From Acidobacteriota bacterium (GTDB lineage: Bacteria; Acidobacteriota; Terriglobia; Acidiferrales; UBA7541): a stretch of DNA of 64,000 nucleotides. The notes under the pieces are model-generated. The model was not told where the DNA came from and searched no databases. It was given only the letters and a program-made list of their open reading frames with translations. Location: assembly GCA_013289835.1 (NCBI GenBank), contig JABCZG010000002.1:186001-250000 (forward strand), read 5' to 3'. Below are positions 18,305-25,972 of the stretch, piece after piece (within the stretch, counting starts at the first letter, position 1; each line of letters begins with the position of its first letter). A program made the position numbers and the translations under genes.

Positions 18305-20752
18305 TCAACGCTCCGCACGAGGGGCTGCAGGATGGGCATAGGGGTCTGGCAGCCCGAGATAGATTTGCTGGGTAACTTCGGCCAGAGTCCAGAGATTGTC
18401 CAAGCGCGCGCGCCGCGAATCCGCGAATTTGGCTCGTTCCCCGCCGAGGTTTTTCCAAGATTGATTGATGTGCCAGGGGGCGAAAAGCTCGGCGCCAGTC
18501 AGCACAATTACCGGCGCGCGGGGCCTCTCATCAACGAGTCTTTCTCGTCCCCAAGTTGCTATGCGGCCGATTTCCGCTTTTTCTGTCTCGGTCAGGTTAT
18601 CCTTTAATGCGGCAAAGACGAGAAAAGCACCGGGAAACAATTCGGCCAGTTTCCACATTCGCGTCAGATCATCCTGTTTGAATGACTCGACGGCGAAGCT
18701 CTTCGCCTCGCCAAAAACCAATACGGGTGCTTCCTCAAGGCTGAAAATTGTCGTCCGCTGATACCAAAACGTAAAATCGGCTTCGAATGGATCGGCGTCT
18801 CCGATCTTATATTTGAGACCTGTCGCATAGGTTAGCCTGGGTCGGTCGCTCCAGAGACCATGCGCAAAAACATTCAGAGCAAGAACGGTTGCATAAGCGC
18901 CTTCCGCATAGTTCGGCACGCTGTAGGGACCAATCACGCGGTACTGCCACGGTGTCCGATCAAAATTTAGGCTTCCTTGTGGGAAGGCATAGGATTTGAG
19001 GCACCGCTCGCAAGTAAGCTGCTCATGCAAACCTTCGATCCCGAACCAGTTCTTCTTCCGACAGTTCGTACATTCCAAAACTAAACCGAGTCGCAACACG
19101 TTTGCCTTGATAAATCTGTCTAGGCTGATTGTTTGCCCAAATGGCGCATTTTTTCGACGGTTAACAAGGTCTCTCCACCTTTTTACTTTGATCGACCGGT
19201 CGGGAAATTCCTCCAGCTTTCCGTCGGCAAACTTTTGGACGCTTTTCGACATCTCATCCAGCAACTTGACCGTATCGCGGTCCGCGATTAGGCGCGCACC
19301 CCACAACCCCTGCAATGACGATACAATTTGGTCGGCAATTCTGCCTGGATCAGAAGGTTCAGCGTTGATTCCCTGGTTTCCAAGCCATTGGGTCAAAGCT
19401 TGTTGCCCAGTTAGGAGCTGCAGGTACTCCTCGTGTTCCTTGTATTCCTGGGGGAGAACGAACCCTTCACGGGACATGAGGGTTGCTCCTCCCAGACGGA
19501 GCTTTGGCCCGCGGTCGTCGGTGAAGGTGCTTGGGAGCATCAGGGCCAAGGTGTCATCTGTTCCGTAGCTGCTAAACTTTAGGACGTTCACCCACCGCGC
19601 AGAGCCGTCGACATAGGTCGGACTAAAATCTGGCGCTAAGCTCTTAAAACGACAGCTTAGACCCGTATCGTTTTCGGAAACGGGTAACTCTAGATCGACT
19701 CTCGAGGCGAACACCCGCGAGGGCCTTAGCCGAGTGGCGGACCCGTCGCGGTTCAGTTCCCATATGCGGTCGTACCCAAACTTAAATCTCAAGGGTGTAT
19801 CCGATGGTCCACTAAGCCCCGCTGTCTCGATGGCTGTCCTGGCCTGTTCCTTCGATATTGAGCGGCCGAATTGTATTGTCATCGGAATCATGTCGCCGTG
19901 AGGATTGCTAGGAAGCGGACGGGAGTTTGCCCTGACGAACTCGGCAAGGAAATCCTTGGTTTCACTCAACCAAGCGAGGTTGATGGGAAGAACCTGGGAA
20001 TGAAACTGGCGGATATTCCACAAATCGACCAAGTCAAGCGAGCTCGTCGGATCGACGACGAACAGGGTAGGCTCGCGCCACGCCTCTCGATCAAAGTTCA
20101 GACTCTCACTTGTAAAATGTAGCGGCGTTAGGAATCCTTCTCTGATTACCTTGACCCAATTATCAGCGGTCGGAGTCAGCATGACCGGACCGAACGCATC
20201 ACCATAGGCTGGCGATACATGAGTGAGCCGGCCAGTTGTTGGAAACCCACCGAAGCTGGCTTCAATAAAAGCAGAATCTCCTGTAAAAATGGCAACTCGA
20301 CGCGGGTGTCGTCGGACGAACTTGAACTCACGTTCGTAAAGTTGTTTGTAAACATAGAAAACGTCGGTTCCAAATGGAACACCGTTTTCGTGCTCTCTGT
20401 CCGTGCTAAAGAAGGCTTCCAAGGAGATAAGACTAGGACGGTCAAAATCCAGATCTCTCGCCGCAATGCCAGCACTCTGTGCTAGACCTTTCTGCGCTTC
20501 AACAAAAACGTCCGGCTCAAAAAAATGACAGTACCCGCTCGCCAACGCTTGCGGACTGGGTCCGAGGGCGGGGTGCTGTTCTTTCCATTCCTCAGGTAGC
20601 GCCCCGCAAACTGGGATGATCGGATTGAAAAGCCCGCCCCACAAGCAGGCGCACGACTGAAAGATTTTTTGAATGGAGACAATATCGTGAGGCTCAACCA
20701 AAAAACCAATGCGCGTGGGGCGAAGGGTAAGTGAGGCGGACAAGGTTGTCAC
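18305..20752 (-). CDS. Large uncharacterised protein with zinc ribbon and candidate PD-(D/E)XK nuclease motif
   Basis: An 815-aa soluble protein, convergent with the ADP-ribosyltransferase-like gene (29 bases between stops). The N-terminal ~330 residues (TRIGFLVEPHDIVSIQKIFQ, WGGLFNPIIPV) match no family I can name. A four-Cys zinc ribbon sits near residues 575-605 (CTNCRKKNW ... CERC). After it, FEADFTFWY about 20 residues before PVLVFGEAKSF gives the D...E-x-K spacing of a PD-(D/E)XK nuclease core, in the segment ~670-715. Start is a GTG (20750-20752) with a weak ribosome site, so the N terminus is uncertain. A role in defence or DNA processing is an inference; the gene is not next to helicase or methylase genes. 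Confidence 0.72.
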   Translation of the reverse strand: MTTLSASLTLRPTRIGFLVEPHDIVSIQKIFQSCACLWGGLFNPIIPVCGALPEEWKEQHPALGPSPQALASGYCHFFEPDVFVEAQKGLAQSAGIAARDLDFDRPSLISLEAFFSTDREHENGVPFGTDVFYVYKQLYEREFKFVRRHPRRVAIFTGDSAFIEASFGGFPTTGRLTHVSPAYGDAFGPVMLTPTADNWVKVIREGFLTPLHFTSESLNFDREAWREPTLFVVDPTSSLDLVDLWNIRQFHSQVLPINLAWLSETKDFLAEFVRANSRPLPSNPHGDMIPMTIQFGRSISKEQARTAIETAGLSGPSDTPLRFKFGYDRIWELNRDGSATRLRPSRVFASRVDLELPVSENDTGLSCRFKSLAPDFSPTYVDGSARWVNVLKFSSYGTDDTLALMLPSTFTDDRGPKLRLGGATLMSREGFVLPQEYKEHEEYLQLLTGQQALTQWLGNQGINAEPSDPGRIADQIVSSLQGLWGARLIADRDTVKLLDEMSKSVQKFADGKLEEFPDRSIKVKRWRDLVNRRKNAPFGQTISLDRFIKANVLRLGLVLECTNCRKKNWFGIEGLHEQLTCERCLKSYAFPQGSLNFDRTPWQYRVIGPYSVPNYAEGAYATVLALNVFAHGLWSDRPRLTYATGLKYKIGDADPFEADFTFWYQRTTIFSLEEAPVLVFGEAKSFAVESFKQDDLTRMWKLAELFPGAFLVFAALKDNLTETEKAEIGRIATWGRERLVDERPRAPVIVLTGAELFAPWHINQSWKNLGGERAKFADSRRARLDNLWTLAEVTQQIYLGLPDPYAHPAAPRAER

Positions 20753-20868
20753 AGGGTCATCTAAACGAATGATACCCCAATCTCATAAGAGACAAAGCGA
20801 TCCCTCACCCCCGTTCGCCAAAAGCAGGCGACCGGGTTCGGGATGACAGGCACCAGGAAAAGCAAAGG

Positions 20869-20924
20869 GACGATGCCCCGGCACCGCTGACGGCAAGACG
20901 ATGCCCCGGCGCCACTGGCGGCAA
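20869..20924 (+). repeat. Two direct copies of a 28-base unit
   Basis: The unit starting GACGATGCCCCGGC and ending CGGCAA occurs at 20869-20896 and 20897-20924 with a few substitutions. It lies in the 285-base gap between the 815-aa gene and the secreted protein gene, in which no gene is visible. Confidence 0.8.
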
Positions 20925-21037
20925 ATTCGTTGTGCGGGAGAGCGCGGGAGGTGTATCGTGCGCCAACTGGAGGTCCAAACCGGAGATTCCGGTTTGAATC
21001 CGACATGAGAACTTTAACCTTGAAGGAGGTGACCCTG

Positions 21038-21982
21038 ATGAAAACAGCAACAGCTCATTGCACTGCCCTGTTGATGCTTGTTGTAGCCAGCGCTGCTCCT
21101 GTCCACGCCGAAATTAAGTGGTTGCCGCCGAAGGAAATCGGGAGTTGGGGCGGGGTAACCTTTTTTTGCTCGGTTGAGGGGCAACCGTTGGAGGGACTGC
21201 ACCAGAACGCTTCGATCAAATATAGGAATGGAAATAGTTATGCTGTGGCCGTCCGGTTTGTAGCGAGGTACACGTCGGATCATGGTACCCCATGGAGATC
21301 TAACGGACCCGTAGGGACGGGCCGCCTGAATCCAAATAGGGAAACCGAATTTATCAGCACGCCGTTCGCCGAGGAGGATGTAGTCGGAAGCGACAGGCCG
21401 GTGCTGGTGCGGACTTGTGGAGTAAGCGATGTGCAGGTGGGGCCGACAGATGCGCCTCCCGGTTGGGACCCATCGGCACCCTATTCGCCGTGGAGCTCGC
21501 CAACCGGGTCGAAAGTGGGACCGGCGATGGAAGTTTCCGTGCCTGCTGCTGCGGGTAGCGGAGGGCCGCTTACCCAGACGTTGCGGCTGGAGTTTGGACC
21601 AAATTACGCGACCTTTGATTTGAAGGGACGCACGCTACTGGGCCACGAGCACTTCGACAACGAATACGTGACCCAAGATAGTGATTTCTCCGCTGACATC
21701 TCAGCGCTGGACCTTGAGAACGTTCTGCCGGATCCCAGCCAGCCGGGTTATTTTGTGTTCTTCTGCAAAAACAAGAGCCGCTGCCTTTCGTATACGATGA
21801 CGTGCCAGTATAAAGACCCAACTTTTCCCCGGAACTCCTGCCCGGGTACGTCCACCGCTGACCAGACGAACGGATTCGATTTCTGCACGCAAGCTCATCT
21901 TCAAGGATGTGTGAGTTTCCTGAAGGCGGTGCGAAGCGTGGCGGGTTCCCGGGGGACAACGCCTGCAAGCCAAAAGAGGTGA
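21038..21982 (+). CDS. Secreted protein of unknown function
   Basis: A 314-aa protein. The start is set at ATG 21038 because a near-perfect AAGGAGGTG ribosome site lies just upstream and because it places a clean signal peptide at the N terminus (MKTATAHCTALLMLVVASAAPVHA); the frame extends 36 codons further up. The mature protein is beta-rich with several Cys (CSVEGQ, RTCGVSD, FFCKNKSRCLSYTMTC, CPGTS, CTQAHLQGC), suggesting periplasmic disulphides, especially in the C-terminal third. No family is recognised. It is isolated between the accessory pocket and the ROK gene. Confidence 0.72.
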   Translation: MKTATAHCTALLMLVVASAAPVHAEIKWLPPKEIGSWGGVTFFCSVEGQPLEGLHQNASIKYRNGNSYAVAVRFVARYTSDHGTPWRSNGPVGTGRLNPNRETEFISTPFAEEDVVGSDRPVLVRTCGVSDVQVGPTDAPPGWDPSAPYSPWSSPTGSKVGPAMEVSVPAAAGSGGPLTQTLRLEFGPNYATFDLKGRTLLGHEHFDNEYVTQDSDFSADISALDLENVLPDPSQPGYFVFFCKNKSRCLSYTMTCQYKDPTFPRNSCPGTSTADQTNGFDFCTQAHLQGCVSFLKAVRSVAGSRGTTPASQKR

Positions 21983-22027
21983 ATGACTTTGCTGATGGAG
22001 GAGGGTAGGTCATAGGCTCTTGCAACG

Positions 22028-22753
22028 ATGGGGGCGGCGATGAAGAAACGTGGGCAGGCGGGGAAAAAACCTAAGGTTCTCGTCATTGATGTTGGCGGGA
22101 CGAACATCAAGATGCTGGCGACGGGGCAGAAAGAGGCGCGGAAGATGCCGTCGGGGCCGACGATGACGGCGGGGAGAATGGTGCGCGTGGTGAAAGCGTG
22201 CGTGAAGGACTGGGAGTTTGACCGGGTGTCGCTGGGATATCCGGGGCCGATCATTAACGGGCATGCGCTGCGCGAGCCGCATAACCTGGGTGGCGGGTGG
22301 GTGGGATTCGACTTCGGCAAGGCGTTTGGATGTCCGGTGAGGATACTCAACGACGCGGCGATGCAGGCGCTGGGAAGTTATAAGGGCGGGCGCATGCTGT
22401 TTCTGGGGCTGGGCACGGGGCTGGGGTCGGCGATGATCGTCGACGGAGACTTGGAGCCGATGGAGCTGGCGCATCTTGGCTACAAGAACGGAAAAACGTA
22501 TGAAGATTACCTTGGGCTGCGCGGGCTGGAACGACTGGGCAGGAAAAAATGGGAGCGGCACGTGGGGAAAGTTGTGAAGAAACTGATGGCAGCGCTGGGA
22601 GCGGATTACGTTGTGCTGGGCGGGGGGAATAGCAAGAAATTGAAGAAGCTGCCGGCTGGGGCGCGGCTGGGGAACAATGAAAATGCGTTTCTGGGGGGAT
22701 TCCGGATGTGGGAGGAATCGGGAGAGACGCACGAGAGACCGGGTAAGCGATGA
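22028..22753 (+). CDS. ROK-family sugar kinase, polyphosphate-glucokinase-like
   Basis: A 241-aa protein of the ASKHA fold. VLVIDVGGTNIK is the phosphate-1 motif; SLGYPGP and ILNDAAMQALG are the sugar-binding and catalytic Asp segments; MLFLGLGTGLGSAM is phosphate-2; VVLGGGNSKKLKKLP is the adenosine-side motif. The length and motif set fit short polyphosphate/ATP glucokinase-type ROK proteins that phosphorylate glucose; no DNA-binding domain is present, so it is an enzyme rather than a ROK repressor. The start may be ATG 22028 or 22040. Confidence 0.82.
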   Translation: MGAAMKKRGQAGKKPKVLVIDVGGTNIKMLATGQKEARKMPSGPTMTAGRMVRVVKACVKDWEFDRVSLGYPGPIINGHALREPHNLGGGWVGFDFGKAFGCPVRILNDAAMQALGSYKGGRMLFLGLGTGLGSAMIVDGDLEPMELAHLGYKNGKTYEDYLGLRGLERLGRKKWERHVGKVVKKLMAALGADYVVLGGGNSKKLKKLPAGARLGNNENAFLGGFRMWEESGETHERPGKR

Positions 22754-22767
22754 GACGCGGCGGCGGG

Positions 22768-22830
22768 GGAGAAAAGCGCGGGGCTGAAGAAGAAAAACCG
22801 CGGGGCTGAAGCCCCGCCTCTACAGGGGGA
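22768..22830 (+). repeat. REP-like palindromic element (copy 1, with adjacent half copy)
   Basis: CGGGGCTGAAGCCCCG (22801-22816) is a perfect hairpin followed by CCTCTACAG. A half copy, CGCGGGGCTGAAG, lies just before. The same plan occurs at 47688 and 50267. It fills the gap between the ROK and SMP-30 genes and could fold in the mRNA. Confidence 0.75.
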
Positions 22831-22833
22831 GTG

Positions 22834-23901
22834 ATGGAGCGACGGACGTTTATGAATGTGGCGGCGGGGGCGGCGGCGACGCTGGCGTTGGAGCCGCTGG
22901 CGATCGCTGACGGGCAGGAGCGCAATGGCACTGGCGCGGGCGTTGATCAGGAACGGAAAAATCCGGTGATGTATCCGGATCCGGCGGTGCGGGTGATTGA
23001 TCCGCGGTTTGCGAAATACGTGGTGCACAATGCGGCTTTGGAACGGTTATATACGGGGACTCGGTGGTCGGAGGGGCCGGTGTGGTTTGGGGACGGCGGA
23101 TATCTTTTGTGGAGCGACATTCCGAACAACCGCATGCTGCGATGGATGGAGGCGACGGGAGAGGTCGGCGTGTATCGCAGCCCGTCGAACTACAGCAATG
23201 GAAATTACCGGGACCGGCAAGGACGGCTGCTGACGTGCGAGCATGACTCGCGGCGGCTGACCCGGACGGAGTACGACGGGACGATCACGGTGTTGATGGA
23301 TGGATTTCAAGGCAAGAAGCTGAACGCGCCGAATGATTTGGCGGTGCATTCGGATGGCGCGATTTGGTTTACCGATCCGGGATACGGAATTATGTCGGAC
23401 TACGAGGGACATAAGGCGGCGTTCGAGCTGCCTGCGGTGGTGTACCGGCTGGACCCGAAAACGCGCGAGGCGACGGTGGTGGCCAGCGACATGTCCAAGC
23501 CGAACGGGATTTGCTTTTCGCCGGATGAGAAATTGCTTTACATCGTGGACACGGGAGTGCCGCGGAGTTCCAGCGACCCGCATCCGATTCGCGTGTACGA
23601 CGTGGTGGATGGCGTGCGGCTGAAAAATGGCCGGCTGTTTGTGAATATGGCGCCGGGGTCGTCGGATGGGATTCGCTGCGACGTGGACGGGAATGTGTGG
23701 TCGGCGGCGGGCTGGGTGGGAAATGGGTACAACGGCGTGCATGTGTTCGCGCCGGATGGGACGATGATCGGGGCGATTGATTTGCCGGAGACTTGCGCGA
23801 ACTTGTGCTTTGGCGGAGCGAAGAAAAACAGGCTGTTCATGGCGGCGAGCCAGTCGCTGTACGCGCTGTATGTGAATACGCAGGGCGCGCAGGTGCCGTG
23901 A
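22834..23901 (+). CDS. SMP-30/gluconolactonase-family protein with Tat-like signal
   Basis: A 355-aa six-bladed propeller enzyme. ERRTFMNVAAGAAATLALEPLAIA at the N terminus carries paired Arg and a hydrophobic stretch, typical of twin-arginine export. Metal and catalytic residues of the SMP-30 family are visible: Glu in WSEGPVWF, Asn in NAPNDLAVHSDG, Asp in SSDGIRCDVDGNVW. Such enzymes open sugar lactones in the periplasm. The ATG at 22834 is preferred over the adjoining GTG. The gene's stop overlaps a GTG start of the next gene (GTGA). Confidence 0.87.
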   Translation: MERRTFMNVAAGAAATLALEPLAIADGQERNGTGAGVDQERKNPVMYPDPAVRVIDPRFAKYVVHNAALERLYTGTRWSEGPVWFGDGGYLLWSDIPNNRMLRWMEATGEVGVYRSPSNYSNGNYRDRQGRLLTCEHDSRRLTRTEYDGTITVLMDGFQGKKLNAPNDLAVHSDGAIWFTDPGYGIMSDYEGHKAAFELPAVVYRLDPKTREATVVASDMSKPNGICFSPDEKLLYIVDTGVPRSSSDPHPIRVYDVVDGVRLKNGRLFVNMAPGSSDGIRCDVDGNVWSAAGWVGNGYNGVHVFAPDGTMIGAIDLPETCANLCFGGAKKNRLFMAASQSLYALYVNTQGAQVP

Positions 23902-24647
23902 AGTTGGAGGAGATGGCAAGTTCGTCAAATATTCGCGGAGCGGAAATTAAGATCATCGAGCCGGTGATGGCGCGCATCCCGGAGGGATGGTTCGCGATGG
24001 GATGCGCGAGCGGGCGGGATGATGAAAAGCCGGTGCATCGCGTGTGGGTGGATGCGTTTGAGCTGGCGATTTATCAGGTGACGAACGCGGAGTATGGGTG
24101 TTTTCTTGCGGCGACTAGCACGGCGGGGCCGAAACATTTTAGAGATGCGCATTTCGATGATCCCAAGATGCCGGTGGTGGCGGTGGCGTGGGATGAGGCG
24201 GCGAGATATTGTGAGTGGCTGAGCGCGGCGACGAGGAAATTGTACCGGCTGCCGACGGAAGCGGAGTGGGAGCGCGCGGCGCGGGGCGGCGTGGAAGGAT
24301 TGCTGTATCCGTGGGGAGATAGGCTGCCGGAGATGGTGCCGGATTACGCGAAGCGGTGGAAGCTGGGGCCGGAGCCGGTGGGTTTGTATGCGCCGAATGC
24401 GTATGGGCTCTACAATTTGGGCGACAACGTTCATGAGTGGTGTGCGGATTGGTATGACGATGGTTACTATGCGCGATCGCCGGAACGGAATCCGCGCGGG
24501 CCGGTGAGCGGAAACCGGCGGGCGTCCCGCGGGGGCTCGTGGCGGCACCATATAAAGGTTACGCGTACGGCGGCGCGGTCGAGCATTCCGCCGGAGCTGC
24601 AATACGCGGACTACGGTTTCCGAGTGGCGCGGTCGTTGAGTGCGTGA
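23898..24647 (+). CDS. Formylglycine-generating-enzyme-like protein without the active-site Cys
   Basis: A 249-aa protein of the FGE-sulfatase/SUMF1 family: IPEGWFAMGCASGRDDEKPVHRVWVDAFELAIYQVTNAEY at the start, LPTEAEWERAARGG in the middle, GLYNLGDNVHEWCADWYDDGYY and RGGSWRHH near the end. In true formylglycine-generating enzymes the segment after GGSW holds a catalytic Cys; here it is His-His, so an FGE reaction is unlikely. Start taken at GTG 23898 (overlapping the previous stop); ATG 23913 is an alternative. It is coupled to the SMP-30 gene, so the two may act on a common substrate or serve as a binding module. Confidence 0.82.
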   Translation: MKLEEMASSSNIRGAEIKIIEPVMARIPEGWFAMGCASGRDDEKPVHRVWVDAFELAIYQVTNAEYGCFLAATSTAGPKHFRDAHFDDPKMPVVAVAWDEAARYCEWLSAATRKLYRLPTEAEWERAARGGVEGLLYPWGDRLPEMVPDYAKRWKLGPEPVGLYAPNAYGLYNLGDNVHEWCADWYDDGYYARSPERNPRGPVSGNRRASRGGSWRHHIKVTRTAARSSIPPELQYADYGFRVARSLSA

Positions 24648-25083
24648 GAACGCGGCCGAGAGCCCGCTACACGAGATCATGGATGAGAACGGCTGGCCTC
24701 TGCCTGCGAAGCAGACGCTGTTGCTTATTTTGCTGCCGATGCTGGGCACGTTTGCGTGCTTGCGGCTGTATCTTCAACTGGTGCGCGTTCGGCATTTTTA
24801 TCCGGGTGGTGTGTTGGTCCATCATTTATTTATTGGAGTGGTGATCGCGCTGCCTGCGGCGTTTGTTCTGGCGTTTGGGTCGCGCGGGCGGGTGGCATCG
24901 TTGCTCGCACCGGCGGCATTGGGGATTGGAAGCGCGATGATTTTGGATGAGATTACGTATCTGGTGCTGACAAAAGCGACGGATGCGGATTACGTTTCGC
25001 GCACTTCCCTGTTTGGAGCGATTGGATTTATTTCAGCGGCGGCACTTCTGCTGCTGGCGCTTTACTGGCGCCAGCGGGAGTAG
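24640..25083 (+). CDS. Small integral membrane protein of unknown function
   Basis: A 147-aa protein with four predicted membrane segments (LLLILLPMLGTFACLRL; HLFIGVVIALPAAFVLAFG; SLLAPAALGIGSAMILDEI; FGAIGFISAAALLLLALYW). The proposed GTG start overlaps the previous stop by 8 bases; ATG 24679 would shorten it by 13 residues and avoid the overlap. The acidic helix ILDEITYLV between segments three and four is unusual. No family recognised; placement suggests it belongs to the SMP-30/FGE-like transcript. Confidence 0.7.
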   Translation: MRENAAESPLHEIMDENGWPLPAKQTLLLILLPMLGTFACLRLYLQLVRVRHFYPGGVLVHHLFIGVVIALPAAFVLAFGSRGRVASLLAPAALGIGSAMILDEITYLVLTKATDADYVSRTSLFGAIGFISAAALLLLALYWRQRE

Positions 25084-25150
25084 ATTTCCCGTGAACCAAT
25101 TGTGATCGCCCTAAACGCATCGGAGCACGAGCTCGTGCTAGGATTACAGA

Positions 25151-25912
25151 ATGTGGCGCGGGTTACCGGTTTGGGGATTGGTCGCCATTCTTCTGGCGTT
25201 CGCTCAAGCGGGAGCGGCGCAGCAGGAACCGAAACCAAAAGAGCTGCCGGATGCGCCGGTCCCGAAGCAAGAACCCACCGAACAGAAGCATGAGAATCCC
25301 CTGGAAGAAACATTCTCGATCCTTGGGCGCAGGTCGATTTTCTTTCCGGAACTTGCGGCGAGCCGCGGGCCGCTCAGCAAAAAACAGAAATTCGAATTGT
25401 TTGCGGATGAAAGCGCGGCGCCTTCGCGCTTCCTGAGTTCGGCGGTCAGCGCGGGGATCGCTCAGGCGCGAGACTCGCTCTCCGGGTATGGGCAGGAATG
25501 GAGCGGGTACGGCAAGCGGTTTGGGTCGTCGATTGCCAGCGGGGCGTCCACGAATTTCTTCGGGACGTTTCTCTTGCCGTCGCTTCTGCACACCGATCCG
25601 CGCTACTTTGTGCTGCTGCGCGGGGGCGCGGGTTACCGCATCAAGTATGCGATCAGCCGCATCGTGATTACGCGCACGGACGCCGGAGGCCGGACCGCAA
25701 ATTGGCCGGGGATGATTGGGCCACTGCTGGCGGAGAGCCTGGCGACGAGTTATTTGCCGGCGAACGAACAGACGACGACGCGAACATTTAAGAGATACGG
25801 CGTGCGGATCGGATTCACCGCGGCGAGCAACGTGGTGAAGGAATATTGGCCGACAATTTTCCGGGGCCTGCGCATCGGGAAGATTGCGCCGGGATTGAGT
25901 CCTAACTCTTGA
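25151..25912 (+). CDS. Exported acidobacterial protein with LPDAP motif
   Basis: A 253-aa protein with a signal peptide (LPVWGLVAILLAFAQAGAAQ) and, straight after it, the Pro-rich segment KELPDAPVPKQEP, a mark of many acidobacterial exported proteins. The mature part has Gly-rich amphipathic stretches (GYGKRFGSSIASGASTNFFGTFLLPSLLHTDPRYF, KRYGVRIGFTAASNVVKEYWPTI) that could sit in or on the outer membrane. Function unknown. It ends 60 bases before the convergent molybdenum-hydroxylase gene. Confidence 0.75.
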   Translation: MWRGLPVWGLVAILLAFAQAGAAQQEPKPKELPDAPVPKQEPTEQKHENPLEETFSILGRRSIFFPELAASRGPLSKKQKFELFADESAAPSRFLSSAVSAGIAQARDSLSGYGQEWSGYGKRFGSSIASGASTNFFGTFLLPSLLHTDPRYFVLLRGGAGYRIKYAISRIVITRTDAGGRTANWPGMIGPLLAESLATSYLPANEQTTTRTFKRYGVRIGFTAASNVVKEYWPTIFRGLRIGKIAPGLSPNS

Positions 25913-25972
25913 ATGACTGCGCCGGCCGCTGCGACGAGCGCACGAGCATCTGAGAGAAAAAAGAAACTGTGG

